A DNA stretch of 64,000 bases from Macrotis lagotis (GCF_037893015.1 NC_133665.1:105739937-105803936), one strand, 5' to 3'. Positions 31,446-42,374 are shown, counted from the first letter of the stretch. Notes: generated by a model from the letters alone, not told the origin. Numbers and translations are program-made.

Positions 31446-31835
31446 GCCCCTGTACTGTTATTCTGTAAAACAATTTGGAATGATATAAGAAAAGTCATGA
31501 AATCATTCATAACCTTTAAACTTGTATTTATTATACCTATTCCCCAAGGAGAACAAAGAAACAAAGATCCCATTTAATAAAATAATCATAGCCAAAAAAC
31601 TGGAAATAAAGTAGGTTCCCATTGACTGGGAGATACATGTACAGACTGTGTTAAATGGATGGAATGGAATATAATTGAACTACCTGAAACAATAAAAATG
31701 AGGAACTCGAGAGACATGGGAAGAACTATATGAACAGGTACAGAGTGAAATAAGCACAGCCAGGAAAGCTATGTATGTATGCCATGGCTACAACAATGCT
31801 AAACAGCACTAAATGGTAGTTAAGCTCTTGACCAT
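31446..31835 (+). mobile_element. L1 ORF2 3' part, sense
   Basis: AAACAATTTGGAATGATATA, CCCCAAGGAGAACAAAGAAA, CAAAAAACTGGAAATAAAGT, GAATGGAATATAATTGAACT and GAAGAACTATATGAACAGGT follow the sense order of L1 ORF2 C-terminus. Frames are broken. It is truncated at both ends. Confidence 0.75.
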
Positions 31836-31869
31836 TCCTTGTGGTCAATCTCAGGCTGAGATTCAATTT

Positions 31870-32110
31870 GGTAAACATTAATTAAACCCTACTGTGCATC
31901 TAGTACTATGCTAAGTTCTGAGGATGCAAAATTAAAAAAAAGACATTTCCTGCCCTCAAGGAATTTATCTAATGGAGGAAGATGATACACATTAAGAGGC
32001 TGAATGAGAAGGGTGAACCCCAGAGGGTACCTGGCCCAGAGATGCAAAGCATAATGTTTGATGGAGTGAAAATTTAACAGAGTTACTAATAGAAAATGAA
32101 TTGTTAGCAT
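31870..32110 (-). mobile_element. L2 3' end, antisense
   Basis: GTAAACATTAATTAAACCCT, TAGTACTATGCTAAGTTCTG and TTCCTGCCCTCAAGGAATTT. A continuation may follow the MAR1-type SINE at 32,350-32,480. Confidence 0.7.
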
Positions 32111-32114
32111 TTTA

Positions 32115-32345
32115 TTTGTTTTTTTTTAGTCATGTCCCATTCTTCATGATGCCATTTTGGGGTTTTTCTTGGCAAAGATACTGGAATAATTTGCCATTTC
32201 CTTCTCTAACTGAGGAAACTGAGGCAAACTTAAGTGACTTTCCTAGGGTCACACAGCTGGTAAGTGTCTTGGGCCATATTCAAAATACATGAAAGTGAAT
32301 TGACCTGATAACATAATCCCTGTGCTCTGCCCACTGTGCCAGTCC
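32115..32345 (-). mobile_element. MAR1-type CORE-SINE, antisense
   Basis: TTAGTCATGTCCCATTCTTC, TTTTGGGGTTTTTCTTGGCA, TTTGCCATTTCCTTCTCTAA, GAGGCAAACTTAAGTGACTT and CACACAGCTGGTAAGTGTC. The core-to-head part carries an inserted or diverged stretch near 32,280-32,310. Confidence 0.8.
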
Positions 32346-32929
32346 ACCCCTTCCCCCCAAACTCAAAAGAGGAAAAGTCATTGAGAGAGTTGAGGAAGTA
32401 CGGAGTATCAAAAGCTGAGTCACTCTGTATGAGACTGAGATTTTAGGTGATCAGGCACCAGGTTCTGAGGCCTGGAAACTAGGCAGGATGGAAAATGAAA
32501 ACTGGGATAAAGCACTTTCCTCCTCTCACTAGAAAGGTGGGGGACCAGGAATGCAGAATGTTGCATACTATTTCGAATTCAGTATTGAAGATTGTTGATT
32601 TTTACTTGACTGTTTTTCTGTGTCATAAGGGAGAGTTCTGTGATTGCAAGTGGGAGTGCATTTGGGAAAGTGACTTGTATTAAAAAAAGGCATCAACAAA
32701 ATTTTATAAAAAACAGCTAAACCAGCCCCTTAGCAAAGTTAATCAACTGATAAGAACTTTCAGTACAGCTATCTCTGGGGAAAGATTCTCAAAGAATTGT
32801 CTCTGCAGAGATGTATTTTCTTGGCAGAGATTAGAGCATATAGTTAAAAAATTAATTTGGAATAAATGAAAAAGCATTTATTAAATGCCTACTATGGACC
32901 TATATGTTGTTTTTAATCTGTCCTTTAAC
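32346..32929. other. Unassigned sequence with an L2 tail
   Basis: Apart from likely L2 antisense sequence at 32,350-32,480 and a short L2 terminus at 32,866-32,915 (AAGCATTTATTAAATGCCTA), I see nothing recognisable. Confidence 0.4.
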
Positions 32930-33535
32930 AAGCATTTTTAAAGTCTTACTGTAAGTAAACTTTATTAGGCTTTTGAAATTATGCTTGGTCACTATGTTAG
33001 CCAGAGTTCTGAAGTTTTTTGTTTTTTTGTTTTTAGCAAGGCAATGAGGTTAATTGAATGACTTGCCCAAGGTCACACAGCTAGGTAATTATTAAGTGTC
33101 TAAGGTCAGATTTGAACTCAAGTCCTCCTAACTCTAGGGCTGGTGCTCCATCTACTACACCACCTAACTGCCCCCTGAAGTTTTTCATAGTTGTCTTCCT
33201 TTACATTTTTGTGGTTATCACGTCTCTTGGTTCTATTAGTTTCACTCTGTATTAGTTCTTACAAATCTTCCCAAGTTTCTCTGGATCAGCATATTTGAAA
33301 AATTCTATGGCCCAATAATATTCCATTACATTTACATAACACAATTTCTTCAGTTTTTCCCCATTTGATGGGCACCCATTTCTTTCCAGTTTCGCTATAG
33401 CAAAATGTGGTACTAAAAATATTTTTGAACTGATGGATCTTTCCCTCTGAATCCTCACCCCTCTTTCGGGGTATGTGTCTAATAATGGTACCACTGGATC
33501 AAAAGGGTATAATATAGTTTAAAAAATTTTTTTAT
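32930..33535 (-). mobile_element. L1 ORF2 C-terminal fragment, antisense, split by SINE
   Basis: After the SINE, TATTCCATTACATTTACATA, TTGATGGGCACCCATTTCTT and CCACTGGATCAAAAGGGTAT follow the antisense L1 order. The minus strand keeps an 80-codon stretch (33,252-33,494) reading NGEKLKKLCYVNVMEYYWAI, a typical L1 ORF2 C-terminal motif. Not host coding. Confidence 0.8.
33020..33174 (-). mobile_element. WSINE1-type CORE-SINE inside L1
   Basis: T-rich tail, GCAAGGCAATGAGGTTAATT, GGTAATTATTAAGTGTCTAA and CACCTAACTGCCCC. A perfect 11-bp duplication CTGAAGTTTTT lies at 33,009-33,019 and 33,175-33,185. Confidence 0.93.
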
Positions 33536-33584
33536 AGTTCAAATTAATTAGCAGATGTTTTATGTGTATCTCCCTGGGGAGATA

Positions 33585-33690
33585 CAGAGAAAGACTCAGA
33601 ATCTGTTTGCCTCAGTTTCCTTTATATAAAATGGAGATAATAAAAATCAATCTTCTAGAGTTGTTGTGGAGCTCAAATGAGATAAAAGAG
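33585..33690 (+). mobile_element. MIR-type SINE 3' half, sense
   Basis: TGCCTCAGTTTCCTTTATAT, AAAATGGAGATAATAAAAAT and GTTGTTGTGGAGCTCAAATG are in MIR order. Confidence 0.7.
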
Positions 33691-33694
33691 ATTT

Positions 33695-34200
33695 AAAAGA
33701 AGGCTCTGCCCACAAGGGACTTACATACAAAAAAGTAATTAAGTAGGTACTAGAAGATCCACCAGAAATATAAGGTAACTTTGGAGGGGATGGATCAAAT
33801 AGAATCCAGGAAGGCCTCTTAAAGAAGTTAATTTGACATTTGAACTGTTTTGCAAATAGCCAGAAATGTAAAGAGGCAGAGATAACAGCTAGAGATGGGA
33901 GACGGAGTACATGAGCAATTAAACTGCTATTTCTGAACTATACAGTTTGTGGAGGAGAGTAAAGTGTGAGAAGACAGGAGAGGTAGGAAGGGACTGTGTT
34001 GAACTGGTAATCAGGACTCTAAATGCTAAATAGAAAGTTTTATATTTGATTGTGGAGGTAATAGGGAATTACTGGAGTTTACTGAGCAGAGGTAGGGATG
34101 AGTGATTAGTCAGACCTACGCTTTAGGAAGGAAAAATCACTTTGGCAGCTGTGTGGAGGATGGATTGGAGTAGGAAGAGACTTGAGGCAGGGAAACCAAT
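33695..34200 (-). mobile_element. L2 LINE, antisense
   Basis: CTGCCCACAAGGGACTTACA, CAGGAAGGCCTCTTAAAGAA, GAGAGGTAGGAAGGGACTGT, GAGGTAATAGGGAATTACTG, GAGTTTACTGAGCAG, CTTTAGGAAGGAAAAATCAC and TTTGGCAGCTGTGTGGAGGA keep the antisense L2 order over 500 bp. Confidence 0.8.
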
Positions 34201-34379
34201 GAGAAATTGTTCAAATTGTTTCCCAAATTTTCTGCTGCAATCTAAAGCCTATTTTTCCAACCCCATGTATCATTTCTCTGCCTTGACTGGAAGTGATAAG
34301 TGGTTTACCAGTTTCAGAAATCATTCCCATTAATCATCATGTCCTCAGTTTCCTTTTTTTCTGGAATTGGGGAGGAAGG

Positions 34380-35160
34380 TAACTTTTTCATTGCTTTGAC
34401 ACTTCCTAGACATCTTTCTCTTCTTTGGGGTTGTCAACGCAGTGAGCTGGCTGTCTTAATGTGGGTTTCATGGGGGTGATTGCTTCTTGAGGAGGAAGGT
34501 CATTAAAGTCAAGGGCCTCCACTTTTGAGGTTCAGGAACATGATTTTGTCACTTCACCCACCAGCCATCAGACTAGAATCTGTCTGGATGAGTCACCAGA
34601 CTCACACAAGGCCAGCTTTACGAACCAGAATGCCGATCTATTAATTTGTAATGGGAGATGTACCTGGCATGCCAAGCGGTCTCTTTTATCTGCATGCGGC
34701 ACACCCTTTCTGGTGGGTAGATCCATACAGGAGCCCGGAGGACAAAGTCAGAAGGCAGCTCACGCTGCAGAGATTTGGAGCAGAGGGAATTTGATGTTCT
34801 GAAGGGATGTTTCCATCAGACTGTAGCCTGATCAATGGCCCTTATCCACATGAAGGATATTTTTGTCTAAGCAGCTAGAACTGGTCATGTAGCATCAGCA
34901 TTCCCTTCCTCCCTGGGAGGAACCAGAGAAACCTTCTTCCTTTCCAGCCCATTGCAAATTGTCTGTCATTACGATTTCAGCTGCCTCCTGGCATGTTGCA
35001 ATGTCTAAAATTACAGTTGATTTGACATTACTTAACTTTTATAGAGGTGGTTCTCTGATGAGGTTTATGGGTAGGTTACTTAATCTCACCAGAAACATAT
35101 GCACCAATCGTATTTTAAAATGTCTCATTTTGGGGGTGGGGGAAATTCTGTAGATGACCT
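34380..35160. other. Repeat-free, CpG-bearing island (candidate conserved element)
   Basis: No recognisable repeat for about 780 bp. CpGs, rare elsewhere, recur here: near 34,621, 34,634, 34,677, 34,697, 34,737, 34,763, 34,971 and 35,109. TAAT-type homeodomain cores occur at 34,640-34,653, 34,968-34,972 and 35,010-35,030. No open frame of note. I infer possible regulatory DNA; this needs cross-species alignment to support it. Confidence 0.5.
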
Positions 35161-35204
35161 ACCCTATCTGCTGTGGGGTAATTCCTGTTATCCTGGAATT
35201 ATAG

Positions 35205-35400
35205 ATGTAGCCCTCAGAGGGACCTTTGCCACAACCTCTTTATTTTACAGATGAGGAAACTGAAACCTGGGGAGGTTAAGTGACTTGTCTAGGGTCAGGT
35301 AGGTAAATGTCCTAGGAGGAATTAGAATGAAGACTCTCTGACCTCAGATCTTTCCTCTTTTCTCTATATTTCACTGTCTCCTAGTGGATGTGGAATGTCC
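35205..35400 (-). mobile_element. MIR-related repeat, antisense
   Basis: GGAATTATAGATGTAGCCCT, CTTTATTTTACAGATGAGGA, GGGGAGGTTAAGTGACTTGT and CTCTGACCTCAGATCTTTCC. Confidence 0.75.
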
Positions 35401-35765
35401 TCTCTAAATTCCAGATATTCAAGAAAAGAGATCAAAGGAGTATGACTTTGATGGTTTAGTCATCAAAGGAGTATTAATAAACATTACTGCTAAGCTGAGC
35501 AACAGATGATATTTAGGTTTTTCTTATGGAAGAACTTACTGTTCATTACTAGATGATTTGAAGAACCTGGATATTTTTAAGGACCATAGTGCCCAGAAGT
35601 AAGGGAGGGGAGGCATGGGTTAAAGGTCTTTTTCAGTCCCAGAATAAAGGACTCCTTAGGGGAAAACTGAATATTGGAGCCAAGGCTGAGTTAGAGGAAA
35701 TAGAGTTTGAAGAAAGGGACCCCAAGCCCTTGGCATGAAAGAGAAGTATCTCAACTATAGACTTT
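35401..35765. other. Unassigned unique sequence
   Basis: Nothing recognised. Confidence 0.45.
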
Positions 35766-35774
35766 ATTTATTTA

Positions 35775-35958
35775 TTATTATTATTATTATTTTTATTATT
35801 ATTATTATTATTTTAGGTTTTTGCAAGGCAAATGGGGTTAAGTGGCTTGCCCAAGGCCACACAGATAGGTAATTATTAAGTGTCTGAGGTTGGATTTGAA
35901 CTCAGGTACTCCTGACTCCAGGCTGGGTGCTGTATCCACTGTGCCACCTAGCCGCCCC
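35775..35958 (-). mobile_element. WSINE1-type CORE-SINE with expanded (TTA)n tail
   Basis: The reverse of the SINE tail has become a TTA array of about 45 bp (35,773-35,814). Then GCAAGGCAAATGGGGTTAAG and CACCTAGCCGCCCC follow. TATTTATTA duplications lie at about 35,766 and 35,959. Confidence 0.93.
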
Positions 35959-36004
35959 TATTTATTATTTTAAAAAATTTTTCCTCAGCTATATTTAGAG
36001 GCAG

Positions 36005-36235
36005 CTGGTACATATTTCATATAGAATTCTGGGTCTGGATTTAGAAAGACCCAAGTTCAAATCAAGCCTCAGATACTTACTAGCTCTGTGACCTTGAATA
36101 AGTCACTGGACCTCAATTTGCTTCAGTTTCCTCAACTACAAATGGGGACAATAATAGGCCCTATCTCCTGGTTGTTGTGAGGTTCAATGAGCTATTTGTG
36201 AAGTAAACAGCATAGTGTAAGTACTTTTAAGTGCT
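36005..36235 (+). mobile_element. MIR/MAR1-type CORE-SINE, sense
   Basis: AGACCCAAGTTCAAATCAAG, CTTACTAGCTCTGTGACCTT, GAATAAGTCACTGGACCTCA, CTCAACTACAAATGGGGACA and GGTTGTTGTGAGGTTCAATG. Confidence 0.8.
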
Positions 36236-36239
36236 AGTT

Positions 36240-36900
36240 ATTTGTATATTATCTAACGATTTAATGCACGCAAGTGCTTGTTATATACACAGATACCACT
36301 CTGAAGTTTATGAAGTGCTTTGTATACATTCTCATTTGATCCTCACAAGATGTTTGTGATCACAGAAAAGGAAAATGCCAAATACTGAAGGGGAAGACTT
36401 ATATGAACTGATGCATAGTAAAATGAGCAGGACCAGGGACACATTGTACACTATGACAGCAGTATTGTAATGCTCATCAACTATGAAGGACTTATCTACT
36501 CTGAGCAATACAATTATGAAGAAATGAAAAATGTCATTCACTTCCAGAGAGAGAACTGATGAGCTCAGAGTATAGATTGAAGTATACTTTTTTCACCTTC
36601 TTTGTTTTTTGCTTTTTTTTTGCAACATGGCTAATATGGAAATACTATTTTACATGACTTTAGTTTTATAATTGATATATTGCTTGCCTTTTCAATGAAT
36701 TGGAGAGAAGCAGAAAGGAAAATAATTTGGAAATCAAAATTTTAAATAAATAAAAACTAAAAAGCTGTGAGACAGATATTGTTTTCATTTTATCATATAT
36801 ATGAAAGAACTGAGCCCCAGAGAAGTTAAATAATTTCCCCACATTCATACAATCAGGAAGTATAGAAATTTAAATTTAGGCTCCAAGTCAGCTTAACATT
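36240..36900 (-). mobile_element. MIR-type SINE, antisense, split by L1
   Basis: The left part ends TCTCATTTGATCCTCACAAG. The right part resumes at 36,770 with GAGACAGATATTGTTTTCAT, GAACTGAGCCCCAGAGAAGT and ATTTCCCCACATTC. The intervening 400 bp is an L1 3' end. Confidence 0.75.
36360..36765 (+). mobile_element. L1 3' end with A-rich tail, sense
   Basis: GACTTATATGAACTGATGCA, TAGTAAAATGAGCAGGACCA, CAGTATTGTAATGCTCATCA, AATGTCATTCACTTCC, then ATGGCTAATATGGAAATAC, TAATTGATATATTGCTTGCC and AATAAATAAAAACTAAAAA. It is 5'-truncated within ORF2 and inserted into the MIR. Confidence 0.8.
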
Positions 36901-36904
36901 CTAT

Positions 36905-37215
36905 CTGACCCTGTGCTACCTCTCCCATACCATTCTTGCCTTTTAAAACCTTACCTGTCCATCAGAGACCATTTCAAATGTCTCCTTGAAGACTTCCTCT
37001 TCCCCTGGTGGAAAATCCTCCTTCCTTTGATTTCTATAGTACTTTGTCCCTCTCTTATGGTACTCATATCTCTAGTACACATTTTCCCTAGAGAGTATTT
37101 ATTCATCTGCCCTATCTCTCCTGTTTGTAAACACCGTGAAGGCTGGAATCTTCATTTTTGCATCTTCTGCAGCCCCTAACAGGGAAATGTGTTCGGTTCT
37201 CAGTAAGTATTTGTT
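36905..37215 (+). mobile_element. L2 3' end, sense
   Basis: CCATTTCAAATGTCTCCTTG, AAGACTTCCTCTTCCCC, TCTCCTGTTTGTAAACACCG and TCGGTTCTCAGTAAGTATTT follow L2. Confidence 0.7.
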
Positions 37216-37289
37216 ATCTGAAGAAATGAATCCTACCATGTAAAGCCTTGATGTCCTCATTTGTAAAAGACATTGTGCTACTTGATGTT

Positions 37290-37800
37290 TTCTGTGTCCA
37301 TCAGGAAGAAGGTCTCAAATGGAGGCTTCTGGGTCTACTTTGGACCCTGTTCTATTTGATACTTTTATCATTATCATTTATCATTATCATGGACAAACTG
37401 GAATTATCCAGTTGAGGGAAAGAAGACTTTAATGCTGAGGGAATCTAGAAATTATTTTTTAGGAGAAGTTGTTGATGGAACTAGGGATATTTAGTAAAGA
37501 CTACATTGAGAATGGAAAGTAAGGGTGTAAGGAACAGAATGTGATTGTTGTATTTAAGATATGTGAAAGAAGGAGCATATTTACTCTGTTTTTGCATTGG
37601 GTAAACTCTTAAGGATAAGTGGAAGGAATAATAGGTCTCATACTTGGTTTGATATGAGAAAGACTTATTGGTCCAAGGCTAAAGAACAAGTTCCCCCTCA
37701 TTGGATGTGCCAAAACCTGAGGCTGAAAGAAAGGTTGAATGGGACTGGGAAGAGTAGACTAGATAATCTAGAAAGTCCCTTCTAGATCTAAAATTCCATT
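37290..37800 (+). mobile_element. CR1/L3 LINE, end of ORF2 and 3' region, sense
   Basis: TACTTTGGACCCTGTTCTAT then TTGATACTTTTATC aligns with the CR1 reverse-transcriptase LGPVLFNIFI region. Later GAACAAGTTCCCCCTCATTG, GATGTGCCAAAACCTGAGGC, TAGACTAGATAATCTAGAAA and GTCCCTTCTAGATCTAAAAT reproduce the CR1/L3 3' end. It has large internal losses. Confidence 0.7.
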
Positions 37801-38985
37801 TTTAAAGATGCAATTTACTGAGTCACTATGTCAGTAATAACGTGGCTAAAATTTGACAGGATAATAAAAGGTTTCTGTCCTGGCCTCCCCTAGAGGTTTT
37901 CTCTAATTCTTTGCTACGCTCATTTGCTGTAGCTACAAGTTCAGATCTTATGCCAGTTTATTTTTTCATTTTTTCCAGGCCTGAAGGACTGAATTCCAAG
38001 TAGATTACTGTGGTGGACTTTGCTATTTTTTTCTCTTAAATCCCTAAAATCTAAGCCCTCTGAGTTGTGAAGATAAAATACCCCAGGACAAAACCATACG
38101 TCTAGCTGAACCATAGTTCCCTTTTTAGGGCATATACTGTTCTAACTGGAACTAGTCCAAGGGAACCTTACCCTTAACCCTAGGACTCTGACCCTTCACT
38201 ATTTTTTAAAGTAAGTCCTTAGATCACTAAAGCAGGAATGTTCCAAGTTTTGGGGGTTTTGAGCTTCCTAGTCATCTTCAGTTCAGAGATCTACCACACT
38301 CAAATTCTAATTACCATCTTCCCTTCAGCAGCCACCACCATCTTTTTCCTCCCACAGTCAGAAAATCCAATAAGTAATTATTATGTACCACCCACATGCA
38401 AAGCTCTGTAATAGGTATTGAGGATTAAACTTAAAAAAGTTAAGAAAAATTACACACAGATCTTACCTTCAAAGAACTTGCACCTTCCTAATCCAGAAGG
38501 GATGTGGCATGAAGACAGATAAAAGTAGGGAATGGCAGGTGATGTCACCATTTCTTGATGACTGTTTCAAAGTCTACATTCATATTTTTTTACCTCCATA
38601 TCCTTCAGATCATTTGAATGTATTTTCCAAGGTTTTATTTCCAAGGGGGGAAAAAGGCTCTACAAATTCAGAATAATAAACTAGGGTTTAAAGAATTAGA
38701 AATAAGTAGAAAAGAAAATTATCCAGTTTCAGATTGAGTGGCACCTAAACTTCTAATTTATTCCTTAGCTAAAGTAGTATGTCAAACCCAGCCCAGACTT
38801 GATAATCCTCTCTGGTTTGAGACTAGCCTCCTTCCTGGACCCAGACGAGAATGTAATGCTTCCTTGTTTCCCAGCGTCCTCCCTTGCTTAGGAAGTCTAA
38901 ATAGAGCTTATTTGTTCATTTTGCTACTCCAGAATCACTGTTAGTTTATCAGGAAACCTCTTGATTAAATGGCTTCACTTCACAC
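37801..38985. other. Repeat-poor segment with one L2 terminus
   Basis: An antisense L2 3' end is likely at 38,365-38,500 (CCAATAAGTAATTATTATGT ... CTTCAAAGAACTTGCACCTT). The rest is unassigned unique sequence without coding signal. Confidence 0.5.
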
Positions 38986-38989
38986 TTCA

Positions 38990-41060
38990 AAGAATCAGTG
39001 TTTCAGAGATAGAAGGAACCTCTTTGATTTAAACAGTATACTCGGTGAATGTGTTCATCTAATTTTTGTCCCAAATTTTGTTCTCTGGAGTCAAAAACCC
39101 CAAATCTAATTTCTTTTCCATGTGACCAGTCCTTTAATTACTAGAAGACAGCTCCCACATTCTTCTCCCTACCATATCTTCTATTGAAGCTAAATCTTCC
39201 CAGTTCCTTCAGTTCCTCCTCATTCACAGCTCTTCATAATCCTGGCTGCTCTCCAATACTTTTTTTTTTTTTGCAAGGCAAATGGGGTTAAGTGGCTTGC
39301 CCAAGGCCACACAGCTAGGTAATTATTAAGTGTCTGAGACTGGATTTGAACCCAGGTACTCCTGACTCCCAAGGCCGGTGCTTTATCCACTACGCCACCT
39401 AGCTGCCCCTCTCCTACAATACTCTTAAACTCATCAATGTTCTTCCTAAAATACGATACCAAGAACTACATATAGTGTTCCATTTATGGTCTGAATAGGA
39501 CAGGATGCAACACAGCAGGTCATTACCTCAATATCATGGGAAGTTATTGTCTTTCTATGCAGCCTGCTGTTGCTTTGTCTTTCCTGGCCTTCATATCAAC
39601 TTTTGTCTCATATTGTGCTTGTAGTTCACTGAAGCATCCAGTTCCTTTTCAGTTAACCTGATGTCTATCCTAGCTTCCCCTGTCTTGTAGTTATGAAGCT
39701 GATTTTTTGAGCCCTATATAGTATAAGACTTACATTTATCTCCATTAAGTTGAATCTTATCGATTCAGACCAGTACTTTACCTTTCAAGATCTTTCTGAA
39801 TTCTGTTTTTTTTTTTCCATCCAGTGTTGGTTATTCCTCCTACCTTTGTGTCACTGGAGAACTTGATAAGAATGTCATCTATGTCTTTATCTATCAGAAC
39901 TGGGGAAAGCACAGATCCCTGGGGCAGTCCACTAGAGACCACCTTTCAAGTTGACAATGTATCATTAATGGTTACTCTTTGGACCAGGCCATTCAATGAA
40001 TTATGAATCCACATAATTGTTCAATCCTTTAGCTCATATTTCTACATTTTTCCATAAGCTTAGTATAAGAAAATTCATCAAATGTTTTACCAAAGTCTAA
40101 GTAAAAATCTACAGCATTCTCCTGTCCTGCCAGTTTAGTAACTCTCTCAAAAAAAAAAAAAGGAATTAAGATTAATCTGCTTGGATCAGGCCAACTTTTT
40201 GATGGCTTGTAATCACTACTTCCTTTTTTAGATTTTCTCCAATTATTTCTCCAATAATACATTTTATAATTTTGCCAGGAATTGAAATTGAAGAACCTGT
40301 TTTATAATTTGCAGGTTGCATTCTCTTCTTCTTTTTGAAAACTGGGATGACATTTGCCCTCTAGTCCTTCAGCACCTCTCTTATTCTTTATGATCTTTGA
40401 AGAATTTATGATGATATTTTAGCCATCCCATCTTGCAAATATTTTTATATTCTAGTTTGTAATTCATTGATGTCCAGTGCCTTGATTTAGAACTAGGTGT
40501 TCTCTTATTTTTTTTCCTTACTTATCTTGGATACCTAATCTCTCTTAATAATTTTTGTTCTATCTTTTCAGCCTAAAGATCATCCTTCTTGGGAGAAAAA
40601 AGCAGAATAAGAGATGGGCTTCATCATGAATTACTATCACCCCATACTCTCTAAACAGTGATCCTATTCCTTTGATCTTCTTCCTCTCCTCCTTTTGTTA
40701 TTTTTAACTTTCCTTCTGAGGTTTAGCCTCCTTGGTACTATTCTTGCTGGATCATGACTTACTTTTGTATTAATTCTTTGTTACCTGCTCTTTTTATCAT
40801 CTTATCATGTCTTTAAAACATCTATATCAGTTCATGAGTTTCCTATGCATCCACATTGGACTTTTTTTCATCTTCATTGGAGTTATTTTTTATTTCTGTC
40901 TAAAAATTTAATTCTTGATACTGTCCCATCCCTCTTGGATCAACTTCCCCTATAGAATCTTAGTCCTTGGGATCCTAGCCACCCTTCCTCAGAACCCTAA
41001 CTTATGTAAGGTTGCTAGATATTTCTACTCTCTCTGCCCAAAGTGAGGGAATGGGTAAGT
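38990..41060 (-). mobile_element. Long CR1/L3 LINE copy, antisense
   Basis: From left to right: the CR1 3' end (CTTCCCAGTTCCTTCAGTTC), the young SINE, then the C-terminal and reverse-transcriptase region in reverse. GATCCCTGGGGCAGTCCACT marks the conserved block, and on the minus strand near 40,029-40,262 the frame reads VDFYLDFGKTFDEFSYTKL, which matches the VYLDFSKAFDTVSH motif of CR1 reverse transcriptase with substitutions. About 2 kb, decayed; the left 270 bp and right 450 bp are less certain. Confidence 0.8.
39261..39408 (-). mobile_element. WSINE1-type CORE-SINE inside CR1/L3
   Basis: T-run, GCAAGGCAAATGGGGTTAAG, GGTAATTATTAAGTGTCTGA and CGCCACCTAGCTGCCCC. Flanks CTCTCCAATACT (39,249) and CTCTCCTACAATACT (39,409) are a target duplication with a later 3-bp change. 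Confidence 0.93.
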
Positions 41061-41465
41061 GGAACTATTATATAAACATCTTCCATCCCCCAGAGATCCA
41101 AATTATTCCACCTGACACAGAAGGCATCTCTAAAGTTCACAGCTCATTTTACACCCTTTCCTAGGAATCTAAAATTTGATGAAAGACTCTCAGGAACGGG
41201 GACTTTTTATCTTCACTGGCCACAGAGCTTAATTTTCATGGTTTAAAGAAAATCCCAGTAATCTCCTTTTGTGTTCAGTTCTTCCAACCTAAAAAAAAAT
41301 GAACAACTGAGCTGGCAGAAGATCTGAACTAGTTGTTGTAGGGACACTGAAGCTGAAAATGAAATGGAGGAAAGTGCTAATGTGCCAGATAAACACAGGG
41401 CTGCGCTCATTAACTTTTTTGTCCTTAGGTTGCCAAGACAGAGTTCCTTGACTAGGTCCCTTGCC
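41061..41465. other. Unassigned unique sequence
   Basis: No repeat identified with confidence. Two opposing frames of 76-98 codons (41,243-41,594) partly overlap the next L1 and lack domains. Confidence 0.4.
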
Positions 41466-41469
41466 TCTT

Positions 41470-42000
41470 TTATTTTGTATTGTAATTTTATTTTATTTTT
41501 CCAATTACATGCAGTGGTAGTTTTCCAACATTTGTACATTTACAAATTTATGAGTTCCACATTTTTTCTCCCATCTCCCTTCCAATGGTGGTGAACAGTT
41601 TGGTACATTTGTGTTTAACATATTTCCATAACAGTCATGTTGTGAAAGAAGAATTAGAACTAAGGGTAAAGGAAAAAATGGTGAGAAAGAAAGGGAAAAC
41701 ATAAAAGAAGTTTTAAAAAGTGAACATAGTGGGAGGGCTAGGTAGCACAGTGGATAAAGTCCTCCTGGAGTCAGGAGTACTTGAGCTCAAATCCAGCCTC
41801 AGACACTTAATAATTATCTTGCTTTGTGGCCTTGGGCAAGCCACTTAACCCCATTGCCTTGCAAAAAAAAAAAACTAAACTAAAAAAAGTGAACATAGTA
41901 TGCTTTGCTCTGCATTCAGATTCTGTAGTTTTTTTCCCCCTTTGTATGTGGATAGCATTATTCATAGCAGATGCTTCAGGATTGTCCTCCCTTACCTCTT
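41470..42000 (-). mobile_element. L1 3' UTR, antisense, split by a SINE
   Basis: CCAATTACATGCAGTGGTAG, TATGAGTTCCACATTTTTTC, ATTTCCATAACAGTCATGTT, GAAAGAAGAATTAGAAC, then after the SINE TGCTTTGCTCTGCATTCAGA and TTCTGTAGTTT. Same order as 57,650-57,930. Confidence 0.8.
41731..41883 (+). mobile_element. WSINE1-type CORE-SINE, sense, inside L1
   Basis: The only forward-oriented copy of this family here: GGCTAGGTAGCACAGTGGAT, CAGACACTTAATAATTATCT, TTGGGCAAGCCACTTAACCC, CATTGCCTTGC and an A-tail. A perfect 16-bp duplication AAAAAGTGAACATAGT flanks it (41,715-41,730 and 41,884-41,899). Confidence 0.96.
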
Positions 42001-42370
42001 AGCAAAGCTCTAGCTTCCTTCCCTTGTACTGCATCTCTTTCAGCTGCATTCTGACCCCTCCTAGTCTACTCTTAGATTCCTCTGGTGGCAGACAGTCTGC
42101 TCAGAGAAAGAGAGAAAGCAGATTTTCAAATCTTGGTGGTGATAGCTTGCTATGAGAGGAGCTGAGTATCTGACTGTGAAAGATAAGAGCAGATCCAGCT
42201 AGGCTGCTGAACAGTCCAAATGTATGCATGCTCCAGATAGGGAAATTAATTCCAATGCCATCTTTCTCTCCTTTTCTATGGCCCTACCTCTCAGCAGCAT
42301 CAGATCTCAGAATCTGATGTAGCCTGAGAAGTCTTCTCTCTGGTCCAACCTCTCCCCAAAATATGAATCC
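42001..42370. other. Unassigned unique sequence
   Basis: Nothing recognised except a short GA-rich patch near 42,105. Confidence 0.45.
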
Positions 42371-42374
42371 TCTT

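Noticed and set aside
34380..35160. CpG island or promoter
   Set aside because: CpGs are enriched only relative to the depleted surroundings; density is too low for a CpG island and no core promoter set is visible.
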